Below are positions 1 through 10,136 of a DNA stretch of 64,000 bases, one piece after another (positions within the stretch are counted from its first letter, which is position 1; each line of letters opens with the position of its first letter). The notes beneath the pieces are model-generated. The model worked only from the letters and a program-made list of their open reading frames with translations, was not told the DNA's origin and did no database searches. The DNA is from Marinobacter manganoxydans MnI7-9 (lineage in GTDB: Bacteria > Pseudomonadota > Gammaproteobacteria > Pseudomonadales > Oleiphilaceae): contig NZ_AGTR01000036.1 of NCBI RefSeq assembly GCF_000235625.1, positions 1 to 64,000 of the forward strand, in the 5' to 3' direction. Made by a program: the position numbers and the translations under genes.

Positions 1-73
1 GGCTCCGGCGTTCCTCAACCCACTGCGTGGGTTTCGGTCGAACCTCTTATCGGTTCAAATCCTCCCAGCTATA
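1..73 (+). other. tRNA-Arg 3'-end-like string beside a hairpin
   Basis: Bases 52-69 match the 3' end of the adjacent tRNA-Arg genes (T-loop through acceptor strand) at 17 of 18 positions, but in the opposite orientation. Bases 17-33 form a perfect 7-bp hairpin (AACCCAC, loop TGC, GTGGGTT). The T-stem cannot be paired with the preceding bases, so this is not an intact tRNA end. It may be a degraded tRNA, or an attachment-site remnant of an element lying left of the window. Confidence 0.35.
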
Positions 74-75
74 CA

Positions 76-120
76 AAGCAAAACGCCTCAGCCTGTGAGG
101 TTCACAAACTGAGGCGTCTT
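76..120 (-). terminator. Terminator of the tRNA-Ser/tRNA-Arg transcript
   Basis: A 9-bp stem (83-91 with 109-117, ACGCCTCAG/CTGAGGCGT) encloses an inner 5-bp stem (94-98 with 102-106). On the minus strand it is followed by TTTTGC. It lies just past the 3' end of the last tRNA and should end the csrA-tRNA region transcript. It may also act weakly on plus-strand transcripts. Confidence 0.75.
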
Positions 121-130
121 GATCCTAATA

Positions 131-207
131 TGGCGCGGCTGGGAGGATTCGAACCTCCGACCGCCTGGTTCGTAGCCAGGTACTCTATCCAGCTGAGCTA
201 CAGCCGC
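131..207 (-). tRNA. tRNA-Arg(ACG), copy 1
   Basis: This is a 77-nt cloverleaf with encoded CCA. The acceptor stem is GCGGCTG/CAGCCGC, the anticodon stem is CCTGG/CCAGG around loop CTACGAA, and the anticodon ACG (read as ICG) decodes CGU, CGC and CGA. It is identical to the copy at 233-309. The order csrA, tRNA-Ser, tRNA-Arg repeats recalls the csrA-serV-argV cluster of Escherichia coli. Confidence 0.97.
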
Positions 208-232
208 TTAAAACTTGTGGCAGGTTGATCGA

Positions 233-309
233 TGGCGCGGCTGGGAGGATTCGAACCTCCGACCGCCTGGTTCGTAGCCAGGTACTCTATCCAGCTGAGC
301 TACAGCCGC
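233..309 (-). tRNA. tRNA-Arg(ACG), copy 2
   Basis: This 77-nt gene with encoded CCA and anticodon ACG is identical to copy 1. The two form a 77-bp direct repeat separated by 25 bp, probably a tandem duplication kept for gene dosage. It is likely processed from one precursor with tRNA-Ser upstream and tRNA-Arg copy 1 downstream. Confidence 0.97.
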
Positions 310-370
310 ACATTGATCACTTGCTGTGGTTGAGTGCTACTTCAACCTGTCTCTCTTTCCTCAAAAAGGA

Positions 371-462
<92 letters not shown>

Positions 463-545
463 TTGAGAACGGGGCGTATACTACCATAATTTTTCTGTTT
501 TCATAGGGTTGACACGAGATTTTTCGGGCCCGTTTCCCCACACCA

Positions 546-582
546 TCAAAAAAGCCGTTCAGGTTTCCCTTGAACGGCTTTC
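546..582 (-). terminator. csrA intrinsic terminator
   Basis: A 10-bp stem (552-561 with 571-580, AAGCCGTTCA/TGAACGGCTT) is followed on the minus strand by a T-run. It lies just after the csrA stop codon and separates csrA from the tRNA genes. Confidence 0.85.
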
Positions 583-588
583 TGACTC

Positions 589-786
589 TCAGCTGTTGCC
601 GGGCTCGGGCTCTTCAGAGCCTTTTTCCGACTGAATCCGCTGGTAGATTTCTTCACGGTGTACCGCGACTTCTTTCGGGGCATTGACGCCAATGCGCACC
701 TGATTGCCTTTCACTCCCAGGACGGTGACGGTGATATCGTCGCCGACCATCAGAGTTTCGCCCACGCGGCGAGTCAAAATCAACAT
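589..786 (-). CDS. csrA: Carbon storage regulator CsrA (RsmA)
   Basis: CsrA is a small homodimeric RNA-binding protein that binds GGA motifs, usually in hairpin loops near ribosome-binding sites. It represses or stabilises mRNAs for carbon flux, motility, biofilm and secondary metabolism. The 65-residue product begins MLILTRR, which forms the first beta strand and RNA contact surface. It keeps R44 in the VHREEI segment, the key RNA-contact residue in the family. The C-terminal tail (about 52-65) is acidic and variable, as usual. It follows lysC with its own intergenic region and terminator. The leader contains several GGA motifs, which suggests autoregulation, as known in E. coli. Confidence 0.98.
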   Translation of the reverse strand: MLILTRRVGETLMVGDDITVTVLGVKGNQVRIGVNAPKEVAVHREEIYQRIQSEKGSEEPEPGNS

Positions 787-823
787 ATCCCTTACTCCCT
801 ATCCAGAGCTACCTGTTCCGATA
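787..823 (-). promoter_or_regulatory. csrA leader with clustered GGA motifs
   Basis: Within 37 bases upstream of the csrA ATG the minus strand carries four GGA trinucleotides: CGGAAC, TGGATA, GGGAG (also the Shine-Dalgarno) and GGGAT beside the start codon. CsrA binds GGA, and several sites overlapping its own ribosome-binding site is the arrangement known for csrA autorepression. The motifs are seen directly; the regulation is inferred. Confidence 0.5.
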
Positions 824-975
824 AATGGTTTTTTGATCTATTTATTGCTTTTATAGTGGGATCACTTACTGATCTGTAGACGCACATTCCCTTATACGGT
901 GCACGTTTGTCATAGGCTCAGTATATGACGCCCTTTTTTCGGAGGCCCCGCAGACCGACCTTTTATCTGCGGTTT

Positions 976-2214
976 TCAGGCCTCTTCCGATACCGCGGGC
1001 TTGTCCAGTTCAAATGCACTGTGAAGTGCGCGAACCGCAAGCTCAAGGTATTTCTCGTCGATCACCACGGAAATCTTGATTTCTGATGTGGAGATCATCT
1101 GGATATTGATTCCCTCGTTGGACAGCGCCTCGAACATCTGAGTGGCCACACCAGCGTGAGAACGCATACCGACACCCACGATACTGACTTTGGCAATCTT
1201 GCTGTCACCGGCCACTTCACGAGCACCCAGTTCGTCTGCAACACGCTGAAGCACTTCTTTCGCACGCTTGAAATCATTGCGATGGACGGTGAACGTGAAG
1301 GCTGTGCGGTTATCCTCACCCACGTTCTGCACGATCATATCCACTTCGATATTGGCGTCACTCACCGGCTTCAGAATACGCAGCGCGCTGCCCGGGGTAT
1401 CCGGTACGCCGGCAATGGTCAGTTTGGCTTCATCACGGTTAAAAGCGATGCCGGAAACAACCGGTTGTTCCATGGCTTTTTCATCCTCAAGAGTAATCAG
1501 GGTGCCCTCGCCTTCCTGGAAGCTGGAAAGAACCCTTAATGGAACGTTGTATTTACCTGCAAATTCTACAGAGCGGATCTGGAGCACTTTCGAACCCAGA
1601 CTCGCCATTTCAAGCATTTCCTCGAACGTAATCCGTTCAAGCCTGCGCGCAGTGTCGACAACCCTTGGGTCGGTTGTGTAGACACCGTCAACGTCAGTGT
1701 AGATCTGGCATTCGTCTGCCCTGAGCGCTGCCGCCAGAGCCACCGCTGTGGTATCGGAGCCGCCACGCCCGAGCGTAGTGATGTTTCCACTCTCGTCTAT
1801 GCCCTGGAATCCGGCAACCACAACCACTCGACCAGCATCCAGATCTTCGCGCATGCGCTGCTCATCGATCTGTTTGATCCGCGCCTTGGTATGGCTGCTG
1901 TCGGTCAGGATGCGCACCTGAGAACCGGTGTAGGACCGTGCTTCACAACCGAGCTTCTGCAGCGCCATGGACAGGAGCGCAATGGTTACCTGCTCACCAG
2001 TGGATACCAGCACATCCATCTCACGCGGTGTCGGCTCCTCCATGATGTTGTTGGCCAGGGCGATCAGCCGGTTGGTTTCACCGCTCATGGCGGAAACCAC
2101 GACAACAACATCATGACCTTCCTTCCGAAAACGGCTCACCTTCTCGGCTACCGCTTCAATACGCTCGGTTGTTCCAACCGATGTGCCACCAAATTTCTGA
2201 ACCAACAGAGCCAT
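976..2214 (-). CDS. lysC: Aspartate kinase LysC
   Basis: LysC phosphorylates L-aspartate to aspartyl-4-phosphate, the committed step to lysine, threonine, methionine and diaminopimelate. The 412-residue protein has the amino-acid kinase domain at the N-terminus (KFGGTS at 7-12, GRGGSDTTA near 150) and two C-terminal ACT domains (about 265-410) that bind feedback amino acids. Length and architecture match the single aspartokinase of pseudomonads. It lies between alaS and csrA, 105 bp after alaS. No lysine riboswitch fits in that gap. A stem-loop spanning its stop codon (about 940-985) lacks a clear U-tract. Confidence 0.97.
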   Translation of the reverse strand: MALLVQKFGGTSVGTTERIEAVAEKVSRFRKEGHDVVVVVSAMSGETNRLIALANNIMEEPTPREMDVLVSTGEQVTIALLSMALQKLGCEARSYTGSQVRILTDSSHTKARIKQIDEQRMREDLDAGRVVVVAGFQGIDESGNITTLGRGGSDTTAVALAAALRADECQIYTDVDGVYTTDPRVVDTARRLERITFEEMLEMASLGSKVLQIRSVEFAGKYNVPLRVLSSFQEGEGTLITLEDEKAMEQPVVSGIAFNRDEAKLTIAGVPDTPGSALRILKPVSDANIEVDMIVQNVGEDNRTAFTFTVHRNDFKRAKEVLQRVADELGAREVAGDSKIAKVSIVGVGMRSHAGVATQMFEALSNEGINIQMISTSEIKISVVIDEKYLELAVRALHSAFELDKPAVSEEA

Positions 2215-2319
2215 TATTTTCCCAATATCCGAAACGGGGACTCACAGCGGAGTGACACTCCGCCACTAAGAAGAAACGGGCGGGATTATAAACCCCAGCC
2301 CGCCGACAAAAACAGTTGC
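2215..2319 (-). promoter_or_regulatory. alaS-lysC intergenic region: palindrome and possible promoter
   Basis: The gap holds a near-perfect 17-bp palindrome (2247-2254 GCGGAGTG, centre A, 2256-2263 CACTCCGC) and a hairpin 2279-2284/2299-2304 (GGCGGG/CCCGCC). On the minus strand the latter is followed by GTTTCTTC, so it may be a weak alaS terminator. A TATAAT -10-like hexamer (2284-2289 on the minus strand) sits in that hairpin, but no convincing -35 is seen. Confidence 0.35.
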
Positions 2320-4950
<2,631 letters not shown>

Positions 4951-5091
4951 AGCCCTTTGATACCTTTCCAGAAACCCGGCGGAAATGCCGCCCGGTCCGC
5001 GATTGAATACGGATACTTACATGCTTGTGCAAATCCGCTACTCTAGCACACGCCGAGAACAGGAAAAACGTGAAACATCACAGGAGATTCC

Positions 5092-5631
5092 ATGCCCCGA
5101 CGCTTCCATGACGCCGAGGAACTATTCCCACCAGCCACCGCCCTCAAACGTGCCCTTGCCATTATTTACGACGGTTTGATCAGCATTGCCGTGCTGCTTG
5201 TCGCTACCTGGGGATACACCATGGTGGCTGGCTGGATCACCGGCTGGGACAGGTACGAACAGATGGCCGAGGCAGGCCAGCTTTCCGGGGACCCGGGGCT
5301 GACGTTCACGTTGTTCCTGATCCTTTACCTGTTCTTTGCCTATTTCTGGACGCGCATTGGCCAGACCCTGGGGATGCAGGTCTGGCGGATTCGAATTGAA
5401 AACATTGATGGTACTTCGGTGAGCTGGAGCAAGGCGCTCAGGCGTTACGTGACGGCGGCGGCTGTGATCTTCCTGACACTTCTAGGAAGCTACTACCTCG
5501 GAGCTGCCACCCTGTTTCTGGGTATCCCGGCTATTGTTGCGCTGTTCTATCCGATCAATGGTCTATCAATTACCGACCGCCTCTCTGACAGCGTGGTTGT
5601 ATCCATACCCAAAGAAGCGACCAAAAAGTAA
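5092..5631 (+). CDS. RDD family membrane protein
   Basis: This 179-residue integral membrane protein has the RDD-family signature: a conserved Arg and Asp in the first helix region (KRALAIIYDGLI, about 19-30) and a later Asp (TDRLSD near 165). Predicted membrane spans are about 24-45, 63-82 and 121-155. Some RDD proteins have been linked to Na+/H+ antiport, but the family's function is largely unknown. It starts at an ATG after AGGAG (5082-5086), is divergent from alaS and convergent with lptG. A short hairpin (5654-5671, GGGCTGG/CCAGCCC) lies between the converging ends. Confidence 0.85.
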   Translation: MPRRFHDAEELFPPATALKRALAIIYDGLISIAVLLVATWGYTMVAGWITGWDRYEQMAEAGQLSGDPGLTFTLFLILYLFFAYFWTRIGQTLGMQVWRIRIENIDGTSVSWSKALRRYVTAAAVIFLTLLGSYYLGAATLFLGIPAIVALFYPINGLSITDRLSDSVVVSIPKEATKK

Positions 5632-5660
5632 TGGTTTAGCCGCCGGAATAGCAGGGCTGG

Positions 5661-6734
5661 TCAACCAGCCCGCCGCATCAGGATGCCACCAGCCACGGCG
5701 CTTACCGCGATGGGCACCAGCACCGCAAGCATTGGGTTGAACCCGTATACAAGGCTCATTGGCCCAAGAAAATCCTGCATATATTTGAACAGAAGCCCCA
5801 CCAACAGCCCGGTAAAAACCCGGAATCCCATGGTGACCGAGCGCAATGGCCCAAAGATGAAGGATATTGCCACCAGCACCATGACCGCCGTTCCCAGAGG
5901 CATGAGCGCCTTCTTCCAGAACGCCAGCCAATAGCGGGAGGCGTTGAGGCTTTGCTCGCCAAGATAGGTGGCGTATGTGTAGAGTCCGGTCATCGAAAGA
6001 TTCTCGGGCTTCACGATCAACACGCTGAGAACGCCGGGCGAGAGGCCGGTTTCCCAGCGCAGGGTCCGGTCGTCAACCCGTACTGTCCGATCATCCTCGA
6101 AGCTCGTGGTGCGAACATTCTCCAGCAACCAGTGGTCGCCCTGATAAATCGCTCGCTCCGCAAAACTTGCGGCCAGCAGCTGCCGATCATCATCAAACTG
6201 GAAACGCGACACCCCATGCAGGACGCCATTCGGTTGCACGGCATTGAGATGGATGTATGAATCCCCTTCCTTGTGCCAGACCCCCGAAGCCGACGCCACG
6301 TTGCTACCGGCGCCCAATGCCACCGCCTTGTAACTCTGGGCCACACGCTCGGCAGGCGGAGCCAGATATTCGCCTATCAATACACCCAGAACCACGATAA
6401 CCAGCGCCGGCTTCATTGCGGACCAGACAATACGCTTGAGCGATACGCCGGCAGCCCGTACAACCGTCAACTCCGAGGAACTGGCCATAGAACCCAGGCC
6501 CACCAGGCAACCCATGAAGGCACCCAGCGGCAGATAATCGTAGATTCGTCTTGGCAGGGTCAGAAAGACATACCAGAGTGCGTCCAGGATCTGGTAGTTG
6601 TTGCGGATGTCATCCAGTTCGGCGATGAACGCAAAAATGAGATCAAGGGACAACACCACCATCATCACGAGGAACATCGCGCCGCCAACCGAGCGCATTA
6701 CATACCCGTCAATCTTGCGCACGAGCACCCCCAT
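5661..6734 (-). CDS. lptG: LPS export ABC transporter permease LptG
   Basis: LptG is one of two inner-membrane permeases that, with LptF and the ATPase LptB, extract lipopolysaccharide from the inner membrane and push it along the LptC-LptA bridge to LptD/E. The 357 residues fit the family: N-terminal helices (about 12-35, 50-75, 95-125), a periplasmic beta-jellyroll domain (about 130-265) and C-terminal helices (about 275-355). The start overlaps the lptF 3' end by 26 bp, indicating translational coupling. The lptFG pair divergent from pepA is the same arrangement as in E. coli. Confidence 0.95.
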   Translation of the reverse strand: MGVLVRKIDGYVMRSVGGAMFLVMMVVLSLDLIFAFIAELDDIRNNYQILDALWYVFLTLPRRIYDYLPLGAFMGCLVGLGSMASSSELTVVRAAGVSLKRIVWSAMKPALVIVVLGVLIGEYLAPPAERVAQSYKAVALGAGSNVASASGVWHKEGDSYIHLNAVQPNGVLHGVSRFQFDDDRQLLAASFAERAIYQGDHWLLENVRTTSFEDDRTVRVDDRTLRWETGLSPGVLSVLIVKPENLSMTGLYTYATYLGEQSLNASRYWLAFWKKALMPLGTAVMVLVAISFIFGPLRSVTMGFRVFTGLLVGLLFKYMQDFLGPMSLVYGFNPMLAVLVPIAVSAVAGGILMRRAG

Positions 6735-7818
6735 CCCGAATCAGGCGCCGGCGGTACAACCACGCTGGCCCGAATTGAAGCCATAGCCCAAAGCCGAGGA
6801 ACAACGCGTGGACCCAGAGCATGCCCAGCCATTCCGGGACCTTGCCGGCCGCCAGCCAGTCCCGGGCTACAATGAGTAGGCCCAGATAAGTTATGTAGAC
6901 AAGCATTGCCGGTAACAGATGAAAGAACCGGCCCTGGCGTGGATTCACGCGGCTCAGCCTCACTGCCAGCAACGTTACGATTGGCACGATGAGCGGCAGC
7001 GAAAATCGCCAGTGCAGCAACGCACGATCTTCCAGGCGGTCTGACTGCATCAGGCTCCAGGTACTGGCGCCCTCTTCCCGCTGCTTGGTGCCAGCCTCGC
7101 CGCCCTCAATCTTCAGACCGTAGGCTTCGAAATCGATCACATTGTAATTTAGCTGGCCCGCGGCGCCCTCAAAGCGACCGCCGTTTTCCAGTATGAGAAA
7201 ACGGCTGCCGGTTTCCGGATCGATCAGCTGGGAGCCTGAATCTGCGGTTATGATCGTCAGACCACGCCCGTCCGGTGCGTATTCGGCGATAAAAACGCCC
7301 TGCAACTGGCGCTTGTCTTCACTCAAAGCCTCGGTATAGGTCACCCGTCCGCCAGAGGAAAAATCCTGGAAGCGCCCGGGCGCAAGCATTTCAAATTCGG
7401 TTGCCTTTCGTTGTTCGTTCAGAATTTCCTGAACCTGATTCATTCCCCAGGGCGACACGTAAAGACTCATGGCACCGACAATGATCATCACTGGCAGACT
7501 GCCCAGAAGCGTTTTTCCCAACAGTGCCTTGTCACTCACCCCACAAGCGGACAGGACCGTCATTTCGCTTTCGAGATACATACGCCCATAGGCGAGCAGG
7601 ATGCCGATGAACAGCCCGAGGGGCAGAATCAGCTCAAGAAAACCCGGAAACCGGAAGGCCATGATCTCCAGCAGCACACCGGCCGAAATGCTGCCCTGGG
7701 CCGCACTGTCGAGATATTTCAGGAAACGGCCGCTCATGAACACCAGCAGCAGGATGCCCGAAACGGCAACCATGCTGATCATGATCTGGCGTATGAGGTA
7801 ACGGAAAATGATGCTCAA
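6709..7818 (-). CDS. lptF: LPS export ABC transporter permease LptF
   Basis: LptF is the partner permease of LptG in the LptB2FGC lipopolysaccharide extractor. The reading frame is open further upstream to 7986, but that extension runs toward pepA and has no family similarity. The protein proper begins SIIFRYLIRQ, so I place the start at the TTG at 7818 (after GAGAGA), giving 369 residues, the normal length. Membrane helices flank a periplasmic jellyroll domain (about 130-265). The TTG start should make translation inefficient, and lptG is coupled to it by overlap. Confidence 0.93.
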   Translation of the reverse strand: MSIIFRYLIRQIMISMVAVSGILLLVFMSGRFLKYLDSAAQGSISAGVLLEIMAFRFPGFLELILPLGLFIGILLAYGRMYLESEMTVLSACGVSDKALLGKTLLGSLPVMIIVGAMSLYVSPWGMNQVQEILNEQRKATEFEMLAPGRFQDFSSGGRVTYTEALSEDKRQLQGVFIAEYAPDGRGLTIITADSGSQLIDPETGSRFLILENGGRFEGAAGQLNYNVIDFEAYGLKIEGGEAGTKQREEGASTWSLMQSDRLEDRALLHWRFSLPLIVPIVTLLAVRLSRVNPRQGRFFHLLPAMLVYITYLGLLIVARDWLAAGKVPEWLGMLWVHALFLGFGLWLQFGPAWLYRRRLIRDGGARAQD

Positions 7819-8060
7819 ATCGGTCTCTCTGGCGGTATCCGCTGAAACGTGGAGGTCGCTGGGAACTGCGCGTATTCTATGTAACCTTCGTGCCGAATGA
7901 CAGAGTAGCGGTATTACACCGGCATGAAGGCACAGACAGGCACGGAAGCGGCGCCAATCGCTTGATAATTTCCCCGCAAGCCCCAATGCTAGACTAGATC
8001 ACAATCAAGAACGATTCCCGCCGCCGGCGGGAGCCTCGTGAACAATCAACAGGAGTTGCC
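7819..8060. promoter_or_regulatory. lptF/pepA divergent intergenic region
   Basis: This 242-bp region separates the divergent lptFG and pepA-holC-valS units and must hold promoters for both. I see a good pepA ribosome-binding site (AGGAG before 8061). A TTGATA hexamer near 7960 and AT-rich DNA at 7990-8010 lack a clearly spaced partner. No gene is recognisable here. Confidence 0.5.
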
Positions 8061-9554
8061 ATGAATTTCAGCCTGAGCAGTAAAGCCATCGCCAGCACCA
8101 AAGCAGACTGTCTCGTAGTTGGCTTGCCTGAGAAAGGCACCTGGCCCGATTCAACGAATCAGGCCGATGAGGCTCTGGGCGGGATGATCAAGACACTCCA
8201 GAAGGCCGGTGATCTGTCCGGCAAGAATGCCACGACGCTGACCATTCCCCTGACCGATCAGCCCTGGACTCGCCTGCTTGTGGTTGGCACTGGCAAGGAT
8301 GCGGATCGCAGCCCCGCCAACTACCGTAAAGCGTTGATCGCGATGATGACCGCGCTCAAGGACGGCCCGTCCAAAAGCGTCGCGATCGCTCTCGCAGATA
8401 CCCCTGTAACCGGCGAAGAAGCTGTGAGTTCTGAAACAGCCCGTCTCAGCCTGATTGGCCGGACCCTTGAAGATCAGCTTTACACCTTCAGCGACTTCAA
8501 AAGCGAAAAGCCCGCCGCCCGGAAGGTCAACAAAGCTGTTGTGCATGCCTCCAGTGCCGGCAAGGCCCTCAAGGACGCCTTCAACCTCGGTCTGGCCACC
8601 GGCCGTGGTATGAATCTCACCCGGGATCTGGGCAACACGCCGCCCAACATCTGCCACCCGGAATGGCTGGCTCAGCAAGCCAAGAAGCTGGCCAAGGATT
8701 ACGACTGCATCAAGACCGAAGTGCTTGACGAAAAGCAGATGGAAAAGATGGGCATGAACACCATCCTGGCCGTGGGCAAAGGCAGCACCCAACCGCCGCG
8801 ACTGATCGTGATGGAATACCGTGGTGGCAAGGCCAAGGACAAGCCCCACGTACTTGTGGGCAAAGGTATCACCTTCGACACCGGCGGTATCAGCCTCAAG
8901 CCCGGCGAGGGCATGGATGAAATGAAGTACGACATGGGCGGCTCCGCCAGTGTCTTCGGCGCCATGAAAGTGCTCGCCGAAACCCAACCCAAGATCAACG
9001 TGGTGGCTGTGATTGCCGCAGCAGAGAACATGCCGGATGGCGGCGCTTCCCGCCCTGGCGACATAGTGACCACGCTCTCCGGCATGACTGTTGAAATCCT
9101 CAACACCGACGCCGAGGGGCGCCTGGTATTGTGCGATGCCCTCACCTACGTGAAGAAGTTTGACCCGGCCGCCGTCATCGATCTGGCGACCCTGACCGGC
9201 GCCTGCATCATTGCACTTGGCAATCACGCCACCGGCCTGCTGGCCAACAACGATGAACTTGCCAACGAGCTTCTTGCCGCCGGCGAGCGTGCCGGTGACC
9301 GGGCATGGCGCCTGCCGCTCTGGGACGAATACCAGAGCCAGCTCGACAGCAACTTTGCCGACATGGCCAACATCGGTGGCCGCCCTGCAGGGACCATAAC
9401 AGCGGCCTGTTTCCTTTCCCGCTTTGCCAAGGACTATCGCTGGGCGCACCTGGACATCGCCGGCACCGCCTGGCACTCCGGCAAAGCCAAGGGCTCATCC
9501 GGTCGCCCGGTGCCCATGCTGGTCGACTACCTGATGTCCCATGCAGGAAAGTAA
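8061..9554 (+). CDS. pepA: Leucyl aminopeptidase PepA (M17)
   Basis: PepA is a hexameric cytosolic two-metal aminopeptidase that removes N-terminal Leu and other residues. In E. coli it is also a DNA-binding accessory protein in Xer recombination and carAB control. The 497 residues comprise an N-terminal macro-like domain (about 1-165) and the M17 catalytic domain. The VGKGITFDTGG segment (about 267-277) carries metal-binding Lys and Asp, and the signature NTDAEGR lies near 348. The start ATG follows AGGAG. The last 14 bp overlap holC, so the two are probably co-translated. Confidence 0.97.
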   Translation: MNFSLSSKAIASTKADCLVVGLPEKGTWPDSTNQADEALGGMIKTLQKAGDLSGKNATTLTIPLTDQPWTRLLVVGTGKDADRSPANYRKALIAMMTALKDGPSKSVAIALADTPVTGEEAVSSETARLSLIGRTLEDQLYTFSDFKSEKPAARKVNKAVVHASSAGKALKDAFNLGLATGRGMNLTRDLGNTPPNICHPEWLAQQAKKLAKDYDCIKTEVLDEKQMEKMGMNTILAVGKGSTQPPRLIVMEYRGGKAKDKPHVLVGKGITFDTGGISLKPGEGMDEMKYDMGGSASVFGAMKVLAETQPKINVVAVIAAAENMPDGGASRPGDIVTTLSGMTVEILNTDAEGRLVLCDALTYVKKFDPAAVIDLATLTGACIIALGNHATGLLANNDELANELLAAGERAGDRAWRLPLWDEYQSQLDSNFADMANIGGRPAGTITAACFLSRFAKDYRWAHLDIAGTAWHSGKAKGSSGRPVPMLVDYLMSHAGK

Positions 9555-10053
9555 GCCCTCCAGCTCTTCGGAGACCGGCAGCCCAGCTGCCGGCCACTCC
9601 GGACAGGAAGACCGGAACCAGCGCTACTGGTTTCACATCCTTGCCCAGAATACGCCCGCCGCCCGCAATCTCCACGCTGCCAAACTCGTGGACAAAGCCT
9701 GGCAGCAGGGCGACCGCGTGTGCGTCGTGTGCGATACCATGCAACACGCAGAAGAGCTGGACGACCTGCTCTGGAACTTCAGCCCGGACGCATTCATCCC
9801 CCATAGCGTTGTTCCGGACTCTGCCACAACCTGCTCCGATCCCGTTGGCATTCTGCTTTGCCCGCCGGCGCCAGAGGATTGGGATACCGTGATCATTCTC
9901 TCCGCAACCTTGCCGGCGGATGCCGACCGGTTCAAGCGACTGGCCCTGGTTGCCCATAACGACCCGAATGTTCTTAATCAGGCGCGGTCACACTTCAAGC
10001 AATTGCGGGCACTGGGGATTGAACCCCGGGTGCATGATCAGAGGAAGCGTTAG
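9541..10053 (+). CDS. holC: DNA polymerase III chi subunit HolC
   Basis: Chi binds the SSB C-terminus and, through psi, the clamp loader, helping the polymerase III holoenzyme on SSB-coated template. The 170-residue product has the chi fold from about residue 29 (YWFHILAQNTPAARNLHAAK onward), ending with the conserved region near NDPNVLNQAR. The first 28 residues form a Ser/Gly/Glu-rich extension not usual for chi, which is normally about 140-150 residues. No in-frame start codon lies closer to the fold, so the extension appears real. The gene overlaps pepA by 14 bp and precedes valS, a conserved pepA-holC-valS order. Confidence 0.9.
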   Translation: MQESKPSSSSETGSPAAGHSGQEDRNQRYWFHILAQNTPAARNLHAAKLVDKAWQQGDRVCVVCDTMQHAEELDDLLWNFSPDAFIPHSVVPDSATTCSDPVGILLCPPAPEDWDTVIILSATLPADADRFKRLALVAHNDPNVLNQARSHFKQLRALGIEPRVHDQRKR

Positions 10054-10054
10054 G

Positions 10055-10084
10055 TTCGCCGCAAACAGGGCGACCATGTATAAT
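10055..10084 (+). promoter_or_regulatory. Possible valS promoter
   Basis: A perfect TATAAT (10079-10084) lies 53 bp before the valS ATG. The best -35 candidate, TTCGCC at 10055-10060 with 18-bp spacing, is weak. valS may be read both from pepA and from this promoter. Confidence 0.4.
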
Positions 10085-10136
10085 CGTGCGTCTCAATTTT
10101 CCCTTGTGAATCAACCAACGGTCACTGCAGAACCCC

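Noticed and set aside
939-985. lysC intrinsic terminator
   Set aside because: A stem-loop spans the stop codon, but the minus strand continues with an A-tract rather than a U-tract, so it is not a convincing terminator.
2215-2319. Lysine riboswitch upstream of lysC
   Set aside because: The 105-bp gap is too short for the about 170-nt aptamer and none of its core elements are visible.
7819-7986. Upstream extension of LptF to 7986
   Set aside because: The extra 56 residues have no family similarity; the TTG at 7818 gives the normal LptF N-terminus and length.
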